DNA from: Mycoplasma sp. 1654_15 | GTDB lineage: Bacteria > Bacillota_I > Bacilli_A > Mycoplasmatales > Metamycoplasmataceae | DNA length: 64,000 nt | Direction of reading: 5' to 3' | Assembly (NCBI RefSeq): GCF_012516495.1 | Contig: NZ_CP051214.1 | Location: 62,001 to 126,000 of the forward strand | Part shown: positions 34,342 to 44,960 of the stretch, piece by piece | How the letters are laid out: each line of letters opens with the position of its first letter | How positions within the stretch are numbered: the first letter of the stretch is position 1 | Notes under the pieces: generated by a model | The model's database searches: none | Seen by the model: only the letters and a program-made list of their open reading frames with translations | What the model was told of the DNA's origin: nothing | Made by a program: the position numbers and the translations under genes

Positions 34342-34470
34342 GTGAAATACAATTTAGGTGATAAAAATAGACCTAGTACTCCACATAACAACCCAAATGG
34401 AGCAGGTTATCCTTCAACCACAGGAAATCGTTCCGGTGGAGGAAGAGGAAATAATAATCCAAGAAGATAA
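34342..34470 (+). CDS. Small Gly/Asn/Arg/Pro-rich protein, GTG start
   Basis: A 42-residue frame beginning GTG, preceded by AAAGAAAGGA as ribosome-binding site and ended by TAA. The peptide starts MKYNLGDKNRPSTPHNNP and ends SGGGRGNNNPRR; it is basic, disordered and free of TGA. The low-complexity composition with many CCN, GGN and CGN codons is unlike random AT-rich sequence, which argues that it is real. Function unknown. It stands alone between the poly-T tract and a terminator at 34546. Confidence 0.6.
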   Translation: MKYNLGDKNRPSTPHNNPNGAGYPSTTGNRSGGGRGNNNPRR

Positions 34471-34545
34471 TTATTTCTTCAAAAAAATTTTTTCAAAAGC
34501 AAATACTACACTTAAGTTTAAGTATTTTTCTATCTTGAACTTAGA

Positions 34546-34577
34546 ATAGCCACATCAGTGGTTATTTTTTTATTTTT
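34546..34577 (+). terminator. Terminator after the mini-gene
   Basis: ATAGCCAC pairs with GTGGTTAT (one G-U) around ATCA, followed by a T-run. Confidence 0.8.
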
Positions 34578-34654
34578 AATCTAAAATTATTCTTTTTATA
34601 TTTACTAATTCAAATATAGTAAAATATAGCAAACTAAACATTAGGAGACGTAAT

Positions 34655-34927
34655 ATGGAAATTTTCGAATCAGTTGTTATAGATAAAATTGGTTTTCATG
34701 CAAGACCAGCATCTAAAATAGCTTCAATAGCATCTAAATTTAAATCAGATATTAAAATAATTTCTGGTGGTAAAACAGGAAATTTGAAATCAATAATGAA
34801 CATTATGGCTTTAGGTATAAAACATGGAGCTATTTTTAAATTGGAAATTGTTGGTGAAGACGAAAAAGAAGCAAAAGAAGCAATTGTTCAAGCAATGATT
34901 GACAACGAATTAATTTACAAATTTTAA
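34655..34927 (+). CDS. ptsH: Phosphocarrier protein HPr
   Basis: A 90-residue PTS protein. The phosphorylated His lies in GFHARPAS (near residue 15), and the regulatory Ser in [11 protein letters not shown] (near residue 47). It relays phosphate from Enzyme I to sugar permeases; Ser phosphorylation by HPr kinase modulates this. AGGAGACG precedes the ATG. It is followed after five bases by msrB, probably on the same mRNA. Confidence 0.97.
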   Translation: MEIFESVVIDKIGFHARPASKIASIASKFKSDIKIISGGKTGNLKSIMNIMALGIKHGAIFKLEIVGEDEKEAKEAIVQAMIDNELIYKF

Positions 34928-34932
34928 AAATT

Positions 34933-35364
34933 ATGAAGAAAAAAGAAGAACTTTCACACTTAAATGAACTTCAATTTGAAGTTACTCAAAACAATAAAAC
35001 TGAAAAACCTTTTGATAACGAATATTACAATAATTATGAAGAAGGTATTTATGTTGATGTTGTAGATGGAACACCACTTTTTCTATCTATTCATAAATAT
35101 GATTCAGGTTCTGGTTGACCAGCTTTTACAACACCAATTAACTTAAAAGATATTGTAGAATTAGACGATTTTTCTTATAAGTATGCAAAAAGAACAGAAG
35201 TACGTTCAAAAAATGCAGATTCTCATTTGGGTCATGTTTTCAACGATGGACCTAAAGAATTTGGTGGAAGAAGATATTGTATAAATTCTGCTTCTTTAAG
35301 ATTTATACCTAAAAAAGACTTGGAAAAAGAAGGTTATTCAGAATATCTAAAATATTTTAATTAA
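34933..35364 (+). CDS. msrB: Peptide-methionine (R)-S-oxide reductase MsrB
   Basis: A 143-residue reductase that repairs R-methionine sulfoxide. Conserved pieces are YDSGSGWPAF (the W is TGA), [18 protein letters not shown], and the catalytic Cys in [12 protein letters not shown]. The zinc-binding CxxC pairs of the longer MsrB form are missing. The ATG is spaced five bases from ptsH without an obvious Shine-Dalgarno, which suggests coupling. Confidence 0.95.
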
Positions 35365-35365
35365 T

Positions 35366-35399
35366 AAAAAAAGATTTACTTTTTAGTAAATCTTTTTTT
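35366..35399. terminator. Bidirectional terminator between msrB and the membrane gene
   Basis: AAAGATTTACT pairs with AGTAAATCTTT around TTTT; the stop codon of the minus-strand gene lies inside the stem. Confidence 0.8.
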
Positions 35400-35804
35400 A
35401 TTTCCTTTAGTTTTATAAGTTTTATTAAGTCGTTTTTCAAAGTAATTTTTTAAAATCAAACTAGGAATTATCATTAAAATAGAAATAATAATAATTACTG
35501 CTCGCAAACCATTTTGCCCTTGTTCTGTTAATGGAGAACTAATTATTAATATTCAAAAAGACAAAGACAAAATAATGCTATAAAATGGAAAAGAAAAATT
35601 GACCATCTTTAAATAAAGAAACAAAATTGAACATAGACTAACAAATAATCAGTAACCAAAACCTATTATTACTAACCATTTATATTCTATTACAGGTGGT
35701 ATTCAAATATCGGGAGACAAACACAAATAAATTATTAAAAAAGGAACAAAAATCAACAAAAAACTAAAGATTCAATCCGGGATTTTTGTTAGTTTTTTAT
35801 TCAT
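35376..35804 (-). CDS. Small four-helix membrane protein, unknown
   Basis: A 142-residue hydrophobic protein with four predicted helices (about residues 12-30, 42-65, 70-95 and 100-118) and a basic C-terminal tail (RLNKTYKTKGNKKRF). Its ATG overlaps the end of thrS by eight bases, so it is translated after thrS on the same transcript. No known family recognised. Confidence 0.7.
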
Positions 35805-37542
35805 TATTTTCTATTTTTTCTTGAACCATTTGAAGAAGATTTTCAAATTCTAAAGTATAAGAATCTTGTTTTCCATATTCTCTGAAAGTAACATTTCTGT
35901 TTTCAACTTCTTGATCACCAATAATAATCTGAAACTTGGTTTTTTGAATTTGAGCTTCTCTGATTTTCTTGTTTATTCTTTCATTTCTATCATCAAAAGT
36001 TACATTAAATCCTAAGTCTTCTAATTTTTTATAGATTTCAAATGCAAATTCTGAGTGTTTTGAATTTTCAATAGGAATAATAACAAATTGTTTTGGACTT
36101 AATCAAAAAGGTAAAATACCTTTAGTTTGTTCTAGTAAAATAGAAACAAAACGTTCATATGTACCGATTAAGCCTCTGTGAATTAAAATAGGAGTTTCTT
36201 TTTCGTTGTCTTGATTTATAAAGGAAATATCGAATTTTTTAGGTAATAAAAAATCAAGTTGTAAAGTAGAAATTGTAATTTCGTGATTTAAAACAGTCTT
36301 AATTTGAAAGTCAATTTTAGGACCATAAAAAGCAGCTTCACCTATTTTTTCTTCGTATTCAACACCAAGTTCTTTTAAAACTTTTTCTAAATCAGATTCA
36401 GCTTGATTTCACATTTGATCATCATCAAAAAATTTCTCTTTATTTTCAGGGTCTCTCTTAGAAAAAGAAACATAATTTACTTCAATTTTGAAGAACTTTA
36501 GAACTTCTAATATCATTTTGTAAAGGTGTTTAAACTCAGAAACAATTTGATTTTTTGCAACAAAAATATGACCTTCAGTAAGAAGCATTGATCTTACTCG
36601 TTCTAAACCTGTTAAAGCCCCAGATTTTTCATATCTATAAAGTCTTGATTGTTCAGAAATTCTATAAGGAAGTTCTCTATAACTTTTTTTGAAAGTATCA
36701 AACAAAATAATGTGATGTGGGCAGGTCATTGGCCTAGGAATTAAATTTTCACCTTCGATTTTCAAAGCCCCAAACATATCTTCTTTGTAGTGTTGGAAAT
36801 GTCCTGAAATTTCATAAAGTTTTTGTTCACCAAAATGAGGAGTAAATACTTCTTTAAATCCATATTTTTTGTCATAAAAAAGGATTTTTTCCTTGATTTT
36901 GTTAACAATTTTCATTCCATCTTCTAACCAAACAGGAAAACCTTGACCAAATAGTTTATTAAAAGTAAAAAGCTTTAATTCTTTTCCTAATTTTCTATGA
37001 TCTCTCTCTTTTCTTTCAGCTAAAATATGTAAAAATTCGTCCAAATCTTCTTTAGTTTCTCAAGCAGTTCCATAAATTCTAGTAAGTTGTTCATTTTCCA
37101 CCTTACCTCTTCAGTATGCACCAGCAATACTTAAGAGTTTAAAATGCTTGATTTGCTTCATATTTTCGATATGTCCACCAGCACAAAGATCTTCAAAAAG
37201 TATTTCATTTTTTGTTGGATTTACTATAGAAAAGAAGGTAATTTGTTTATTTTCTGAAGTAAATTCATCTAATAATTCTTTTTTAAAAGGTTGAGAGGAA
37301 AAATCTATAACTTTTCCTTCAGTTTGTTCCATAACAAAATTATTGTTTGCAATTTTTTGCATCATTTTTTCTATCTTTGTCAGGTCATGTTCTGATAAAG
37401 GTTGAGAAAATTTAAAATCATAGTAAAAACCTTCATCAGTTGCTGGACCAAATCCTAGCTGAACATCAGGGAATAATTTTATAACAGCGAGTGCTAATAA
37501 ATGTGAAGCACTATGATTTAATTCTTTGTTGATTTTCTTCAT
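35797..37542 (-). CDS. thrS: Threonyl-tRNA synthetase, form without TGS domain
   Basis: A 581-residue class-II synthetase. It begins directly at the editing (SAD) domain, with HSASHLL near residue 10 and CAGGH near 118-122, so the usual 60-residue N-terminal TGS domain is absent. The catalytic core has motif 2 [12 protein letters not shown] and [16 protein letters not shown], the zinc ligands (Cys and two His) in place, and motif 3 in [14 protein letters not shown]. The C-terminal anticodon-binding domain starts near residue 480. It lies just after trpS, separated by one base. TGA(Trp) codons break the frame in the standard code. Confidence 0.95.
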
Positions 37543-37543
37543 T

Positions 37544-38527
37544 TTATAAACCTATTTTTTGTTTAATTAATTTTAAATGTTCAGAAGCGACAGCCTTAGC
37601 TTTTTCTTTACCTAATTGGCTATATTTTTCAATATTATTTTTAACTTTTTGGTATTCAGTTTGTATGTGAATTAAAAACTCTTTCACAACAATTCCTACT
37701 TCGTGTTTTAGTTCTTTATAGTTTTTGTCTTTAAAGAATTCCAATGTTTTTTCCATTTCTCATTCTTTTAAAGATGAAAAAATGGTTAGTAAATTTTTGA
37801 CACCAGGTTTTTCGTCACTTAAATAAATTTTGTTTTCAGAATCTGTGATAGCTTTTTGAATTTTTTTGTAAGCTAATTCTGGATCATCTAAAAGAAAGAT
37901 GGCTGAATTTGGTTGTTCAGTAGATTTTGACATTTTTTTGGTAGGCTCAGTTAAAGACATAATTTTAGCACCAATTTTAGGAGTTAAAATATCCACGTCT
38001 TTAAATTGAGTTTTGTATTTATTATTTAATCTTATAGCTAAATTTCTTGTTAGTTCAACGTGTTGTTTTTGATCTATTCCAACAGGCACTAAATCAGGAT
38101 TATAAAGCAAAATGTCAGCAGCCATAAGTGTTGGATAAGTTAGTAGACCAGTTGGTACTGTTTCAGTTCCATTATCATTTTTTACTTTACTTTTATCTTT
38201 GAATTGAGTCATTCTTGATAATTCACCAATAGACGTATGAGTTTGCATAATTCAAGCCAATTCAGAGTGTTCAGAAACATCTGATTGATAAAAAATAATT
38301 GATTTCTGTGGATCAATTCCACAAGCTAAATAAAATGCAAATATATCTTTTCTGTTTTCTCTAAGTTCTTCAGGTTTTATTTCAATTGTAAGAGCATGCA
38401 AATCTGCTACAAAAATGTAGGATTCATATTCTTCTTGCATCTTCACCATTGTCTTAATAGAACCTAAATAATTACCTAAAGTAAGTTTTCCTGTGGCTGT
38501 AATTCCACTCACAATTCTATTTTTCAT
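37544..38527 (-). CDS. trpS: Tryptophanyl-tRNA synthetase
   Basis: A 327-residue class-I synthetase. The nucleotide-binding signature is TATGKLTLGNYLG (variant HIGH, near residues 9-21) and the flexible loop is KKMSKS (near residue 200). It charges tRNA-Trp; in this genetic code the product decodes both UGG and UGA, and the enzyme itself uses TGA for Trp codons (at about 38249 and 37757), so a standard-code reading breaks it in three. It is the first gene of a trpS-thrS-membrane-protein run. Confidence 0.96.
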
Positions 38528-38578
38528 AATTTAAGAATTTTAGCAGAAAAGGTATAATTTAATATAAAAAGGTTTATT

Positions 38579-38944
38579 ATGAGGAAACTGTCAAAATTTA
38601 TATATTATTTTTTAAAAATTATAACTTTTAATCAAATTACAAAATATTGAAACAAAAAATATGCAAAACCAAATACTACTTTTATAACTTCTGATAAGAT
38701 ACCATTTAGTTTAGAAAATTTAATAGAAATAGTAGGTGAAAATAACTTTGAAAACGTAGCAAATACACTATCAAGAGTTCAAATATTTTTAAAAGAAACT
38801 AAAGGCTTAGATCTTGATAAAATAAAGAATTTAGAAGGTATTTCTGGTGTTGTTTTAAGCCAAAAAACATTAAATTTAATAGTTGGTAATAATGCATCAA
38901 CAATAGCAACAAAATTAAAAGAAAGGTTATTAAAAAATGGATAA
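38579..38944 (+). CDS. Stand-alone PTS EIIB-like domain without the catalytic Cys
   Basis: A 121-residue protein. Residues from about 45 onward resemble the glucose-type EIIB domain: LIEIVGENNFENVANTLSRV, then DLDKIKNLEGISGVVL, then NLIVGNNASTIATKLKE. At the place of the phosphorylated Cys (consensus x-x-C-x-T-R-L) there is Leu/Ser, and the protein contains no Cys there, so it is not expected to carry phosphate. The N-terminus is basic and hydrophobic. It overlaps the helicase gene by eight bases. A TATAAT box lies near 38553. Confidence 0.7.
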
Positions 38945-41900
38945 TATTTTTAGCAAAACTAACAAACAAGAACAACTCAAAGGATGAGAACGTTTATTAG
39001 ATAATTTAATTAACATTAAAAGAAATGATAGTTGTTTATTTTCGAAAATAGATAATACTGATTTTTTAGATTTAGTTGATTTTTTATCACCTACAGATTT
39101 TAGAAAAATTTATACCCAACAAAATTTTGCAATTTATCTTTCAAATGCTTCACTTTTGAAGAAAAAAGAGAAAATTGAAAAAGCATTTTCAGCTGACGAA
39201 ATTTTTGAACTTGCAGAAGAATATCGTCCTGAATTAGAAAAAAAATATACAAAAGCTTTAAACCAAAATTTTGAAGAAGCTAAAAGAGACATAGTTGACT
39301 TTTTTGAAAAAGAGCTTCAAAAAGCTTCAGTTAGGTGAAAAAAATATATTAGAAAAGCCAACTCTAGAAATGCAGAAACTAACATCTGACCTGTTCATAT
39401 TGGTTTTTGTTATTTAAGTGTTAAAACTGAAGCAAAAACTGTCTTCGCACCTTTATTTTTCAAGGAAGTTAACATAGAACTTAGACAATCTTTACCTATT
39501 TTAACTTCAAATGGGGATATAAAAATAAATGAAAAATTACAAGTTTTTTTAAAATCACAAGATTTAAATGACTTTAAATTAGACTTTGATTTTTCACAAG
39601 CAACTATCGCTGAACTTGAAGATAAAGTAAAACATATTTGACCTGATTATGATATTCCTGATTTTGTTGATAAAATTGACAAAAATATTGTTAACGACAT
39701 TAGAAATCAAAAAATAATTTTCCACTCAGGTGTTGTTCTTGGTTTTTTTGAGCCATCTGGAGGATATCAAAGACAATTATTAGAATACATAATCAGAAGC
39801 GAAGAAATTCACGATATAATAAAAGTAGAATTTGACAAAAACATATATAAAAATAATATTCAAAACACAATTTTTGGTGGCGAAGGTTTAGATAATTTTT
39901 TCAAAATAAATCCTACAAATTTTTCTCAAGATAAAGCACATATCTCTGCTATTTTGCAAGATACTATTATTTGAGGACCTCCAGGAACAGGAAAATCTCA
40001 AGTAATTGCAAATATAATTTCTAACATTTTAATTTTAAAATTATCAGCCCTTGTTGTTTCCGAGAAAAAAGCTGCTCTAGAGGTTTTAAAAAACAGATTA
40101 GGTAAATTGTCTTTATTTTGTTTATTCTTATTAAATGACAAAAATATGGACAAAACTCAATTTTATAAGCCAATGGAAGAGCTAATTGATTACTTAGAAA
40201 ATTTCCAAGAAGCTACAGAAATAAAGCCTATTAAAGTAGTTTCTGAAAGTGAAAAAAACTATTTACAACTATTGAACAACATTTTTAGTTCTGATTTTGA
40301 AGCAGCTATTGCAGCTTATAAAGAGCTTAGAAAATCAATGCCTAATTTTGATGTTAAAGCAGCTCACCAAATTTTTAATTTATCTAAAGATATAAAATTA
40401 AATCCAAAACTTTCTCCTACTAAAAAAACAAAATTAGTAGAAAGCATTGTTGAATCACAAACTAAAAAGAAACTTACATTTTTCCAAAAACTCACTTTAT
40501 CAAAACACAGAAGTGCATGAAGTGATGCAAGTATTATTCTAAATTATTTAAGTAAATACGATGGAGAATTAGGAAACTTATTACCTCATTTAAACACAAT
40601 CAAACCTGAAGATATTTTAAACATTCACAACTTTTTATCCTTCAAAAATGAAGAAAAAACAAGCGTAAATACAGATGAAGAATTATTCCAATGACATGCT
40701 AAAGTTCTATATAATAGACTAAATGAATACATTCAAGAAAATTTTAAAACTTATAAAAAGTTTGTTAAAGAAATTAGAGTTAAAACAAGAGATCCATACA
40801 AATTTTTCTTAAAATACAGTGATGTAATTAAAGTAATTTATTCTGTTATTATTACTACACCTTTAACTGATTTATCAATGTATACAAAGCAAGAATTTGA
40901 TTATGCGATTATAGATGAAGCTTCTCAAATGTTTTTAGAAAATGCATTTCCAATTTTGTATCTTGCTCAAAAACATATTTTTGCAGGTGATAAAGAACAA
41001 ATGCAACCAACAAATTGATTTTCAACTTCTTATGGAGAATTTAATGAAGATGAAGATGAGAGTTTAGGAATTAAATCAATTTTAAATTATGTAGTAAGTG
41101 AAGGGGTTCATCAGATTTTATTAGATAAAAATTACAGATCTCAACACGCTGCTTTAATGACATTTAATTCAAAAGAATTTTACGAATCTAAGTTAGATAT
41201 TATTAACCAATTTAATTCTGATTTTAAAGACTGTATAGAAGTTTTTAATGTTCAAGGTTCATGAGTTAATGGTCAAAATTTAGTTGAGGCTAATTTTGTA
41301 ATTCAAAAAACTTTAGAAAACATAAATAAATACAATAAAATTATTCTTTTAACATTTAATGCACAACAACAAAAAGTAATTGAAGATATTATTTTCAAAG
41401 ATTTTCCTGAACTAGATGAAGCTATAACTCAAGAAAAACTTTTAGTTAAAAATCTAGAAAATATTCAAGGAGATGAAGCTGATTTATTAATAATTTCAGT
41501 AGCGTATGATGCAAATACAGGTTGACATTCAACTTATGTAGCTAAAAAAGGCGGAAAAAATGCTTTAAATGTAGCAACCTCAAGGGCTCGTGAAAAAATT
41601 ATTGTTGCAAAATCAGTAGTTGCAGAAGATGTTCAAAGTGCAACATTAAGTGAAGATATTTCAGTATTTAGAAGATGATTGAAGTTTTTAGATTTAACTT
41701 TACAAGAGCAAATTAGCTATGCTTCAAAAGACAAAGAAGAACATACTCTCTCTTCAAATTCTAATGATAAATTCGTAGAGTTTAAAAAACAAATTTCTCA
41801 GGTAATATCACAAAAAATTCCTGATGTACAAGTTGTTGCAGATTACTCAATTGGAACTATAAAATTTGATTTTGCTTTATTTAAGAAGCAAAAATTTGTA

Positions 41901-42092
41901 TTAGGTATCTTTGCTGACACTTTACAATACTACAAAGACGCTTCAAAATACTTAGAATTTTTAGATGTAATTAAGTTTGTCAAATTCAAAGATTTTCCAG
42001 TAGATGTAATTAATCTTCTAGAGTGAAAAATTTCACCTAAAACAGTACTAGAGAGAATTCAAAGGTTAATAGATACAACAAATAATTTTTAA
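38937..42092 (+). CDS. Large SF1 DNA/RNA helicase (AAA_11/AAA_12, DUF4011-like) with nuclease-like tail
   Basis: A 1051-residue protein. Walker A IIWGPPGTGKSQ lies near residue 345, Walker B YAIIDEASQM near 658, and SF1 motifs IV-VI follow: DKNYRSQHAALMTF, LVKNLENIQGDEADLLIISVAY and ALNVATSRAREKIIV. The C-terminal 100 residues (IGTIKFDFALF, KFVLGIFADTLQYYKDASKYLE, then INLLEW) look like a PD-(D/E)XK fold of the type fused to such helicases, but the expected E-x-K/D-G motif is altered. Homologues occur in many bacteria and mycoplasmas; some act in genome defence, but the role here is unknown. Confidence 0.85.
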
Positions 42093-42134
42093 AAAAGCTT
42101 TATAATTAAAGACAATTAAATACGAAGGAGAAAC

Positions 42135-42422
42135 ATGAAATTTATTAATTTTGCAGAGACCCAAACTGAAAAAGTTATTTATGAAGCAGGAGGTGTTGGT
42201 TTAGGTGGTTGAATAGGAATAGTTTTTGCTGTAGGAATTATATTATTTATTACAGGAGGTATTATTGCTCTAATAGTATCTAGAAAAATGTTCGAAAAAC
42301 AGATCAAAAACAATCCGCCAATCAATGAAAAAATGATAAAAGCTATGTATATGCAAATGGGTAAAAAACCATCTGAATCACAAATTAAAGCTGTTATGCG
42401 TTCAGTAAAAAATGCCAAATAA
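42135..42422 (+). CDS. YneF-like (UPF0154) single-span membrane protein
   Basis: A 95-residue protein with one hydrophobic helix (about residues 23-48, GWIGIVFAVGIILFITGGIIALIV) followed by a basic region with NPPINEKMIKAMYMQMGKKPSE. This tail is the signature of the UPF0154/YneF family of low-GC Gram-positives. Function unknown. AAGGAGAAAC precedes the ATG. It overlaps gpmI by eleven bases. Confidence 0.88.
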
Positions 42423-43956
42423 TTTAAAAACAGGAAGAAAAACGAAGACAAAAACAGTTATTTTAACGATTATTGATGGTCTTGGACTAAGAAAAGAAAC
42501 TCAAGGAAATGGTTTTGCACTAGCCAAAACTCCGGTTTTTGATGAATTGTTTAAAAATTATCCACATTCAATAATTCAAGCATCAGGTGAATTTGTTGGT
42601 TTACCAGATAAACAAATGGGAAACAGTGAAGTTGGTCATCTAAATATAGGTGCAGGCTTTGTTGTTCATACAGGAATTTCTTTGATAAATAAAGCAATTA
42701 AAGAAAAAACTTTTGCATCCAATCCAAAGTTTATAAAAGCTTTTGATAATAGCATTAAAACAAATACATCTTTACAAATTATAGGTTTACTCTCTCCAGG
42801 AGGTGTTCACTCATCAGAAGAGCATTTGTTTGAACTTATAAAAGCTGCAGGAAATTATGGAGTTCCACAAGCAACAATTCATATTATTGGAGATGGTAGA
42901 GATGTTGCTCCTGCGTCTATTTTAAGTTCCATTCAAAAGCTTGAAAATCTTTTAAAAGATTTTCCAAATTATAAAATAGGTTCAATAGCAGGTAGATTTT
43001 ATACAATGGACAGAGATCAAATGTTTGACAGAGTTGAACAAGGATTTGAAGCTATTTTAGGAAAATCTAAATCTAATTTTACTGATGTAAAAACATACAT
43101 AAATGAACAATATAAACAAGGCATTAAGGATGAATTTTTTATTCCTGCAATCAACAAAAACCTTGATTCTTCTTCATTTTTAAAGGATAATGATTCAGTT
43201 ATTTTCTTTAATTTCAGACCTGATCGAGCTAGACAAATTACACATTTAATCTTAGATTCAAATCTTTATTCTTATCATTCAGAACATAAAGTTAAAGTCA
43301 ATGTATTTGTTTCAATGATGAAATATGAAGGTTTAGATACTGATATTGCTTTTGAAGAAGTTGAAGTTAAAAAACCTTTAGGAAGAGTAATTTCAGAACA
43401 AGGTCTAAAACAGTTAAGACTTGCCGAAACTCAAAAATATGCTCATGTAACTTTCTTTATGGATGGTGGATTTGATATACAATTAGCAAATTCAGATAGA
43501 ATATTAATAGATTCTTTAAAGGTTACTTCATACGCAAGTGCTCCACAAATGTCAGCTAAAGAAATTACAGATGCTTTATTAGAAAATGCTTCAAAATACA
43601 ATCTAGTTATTATGAATTTCGCAAATCCTGACATGGTAGGACACACTGGAGATTTACAAGCTACAATTAAAGCAGTAGAAGTTCTAGATCAACAAATTGG
43701 AAGAATAAAAGATTGAGTAGAAGCAAATAATGCTACTTTATTTATAACAGCAGATCACGGAAATGCTGAACTTACTGAGGATGAAAATCATCAACCTTCA
43801 ACAAAACATACTACATTTCCAGTTATGTTGATTACAACTGATAAATCTTTAAAATTAAAAGACGGTAAACTTGCTAATATAGCACCAACCATTTTAGATT
43901 ATTTAGGTATCGAAAAACCTTCAGAAATGAACGAAGAATCCTTGATAATAAAGTAA
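42412..43956 (+). CDS. gpmI: 2,3-bisphosphoglycerate-independent phosphoglycerate mutase
   Basis: A 514-residue metalloenzyme interconverting 3- and 2-phosphoglycerate in glycolysis. It shows the N-terminal metal/phosphoserine motif TIIDGLGLRKE, the substrate motif MGNSEVGHLNIGAG (with the catalytic Ser), the IHIIGDGRDVAPAS segment, and the second metal site NPDMVGHTGDLQA and ITADHGNAE. One TGA(Trp) splits the C-terminal part in the standard code. The ATG lies within the end of the YneF-like gene. Confidence 0.97.
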
Positions 43957-43988
43957 ATTAAAATTAAATGTAGAAAGAGGAAAAAGTC

Positions 43989-44960
43989 ATTTTTCCATAC
44001 ACAGCAAGAACTTTTAATAACAATTTAAATATTGCTATTTTAGTTAATTTAATAATTTTTATATTAATAATTTTAGCTATACCTGTAATTTTGGTATTGC
44101 TAGTTGCACTTGTTAAACCCAAGATCAAACAAATCACCAACACTTATCTTTATTCTTTAAGTGCTGGTCTTTTGTTAATAGTTGCTACAGCAGGACTTTT
44201 AAGAGAAGCTTATGAAAATGCAGAAAACTTTGCTTTTCAACAGTTTTGAGCAACATCAAATACTCAGTGAATAAAATACAGCCAACTTTGAGTAGCAATT
44301 TTAGTAGGCTCAGGCGCTATTTTAGGTGTGTGTACAATTTTTATAGTACGTTTTTTCTTTGTTAAACATTTTAAAAAAGACACACATTCAAATCATCACG
44401 AACATGATCACGATGATCATATTATTAATTTTAAAGATATAGATAATCCAAGAGCTGCTTGATTAGCTATTATTTTACTTCTTTCACATAGAACAATTGA
44501 TGGATTTATTTTAGGTTCAATAGTATCTAAAATAAGCCAAGGACAAAGATTAAACTATGGTCTGATCATAACTTTTGTAGCTCATATTTTGATAGAAATT
44601 TTAATCATTTATTACAGGCAAATTCAGTACGGACAAAAGGTAAGAAAAGCTGTAATTTATAATTTATTAACTACAATTATATTGATTCCAATAATCACAA
44701 TTGGAGCTTTTGTCTACAGATTTTTAAATCAAGCAGGTTGAATTTTACCAATTGTAAATGCTTCAGGTGGAGCAATTTTATCCTTCGTAGTAGTAGTTGA
44801 ATTAGTGCCTGAGTTTATTCATCTAAGATCAGGAGCAAAAAAACAATGATATATCACACTGATATGATTTGTTTCAGGTATCATTATTGCTTCTATTTTG
44901 CTTTCATTTCACGCACATGTTTCTAATGCACCAACAACGCAACTTAAATTACCTAGCTAG
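43989..44960 (+). CDS. ZIP-family metal transporter, apparent ATT start
   Basis: A 323-residue membrane protein with about eight helices, a His-rich cytoplasmic loop (HSNHHEHDHDDH, near 138-149), and the metal-transport helices LLLSHRTIDGFILGSIV (TM4) and FVAHILIEILII (TM5). Between an in-frame stop at 43971 and the first helix there is no ATG, GTG or TTG; the only start-like codon is ATT at 43989, eight bases after AGAGG. The next candidate, a TTG near 44090, would cut off most of the first helix. So either ATT is used, or there is an unseen error. ZIP proteins import Zn, Fe or Mn. Confidence 0.78.

Noticed and set aside
34358-34549. 63-residue frame overlapping the Gly/Asn-rich mini-gene
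   Set aside because: No ribosome-binding site, runs through the 34546 terminator, and overlaps the better-supported GTG frame.
42179-42451. 90-residue minus-strand frame opposite the YneF-like gene
   Set aside because: Mirror of the membrane helix of the plus-strand gene; no RBS.
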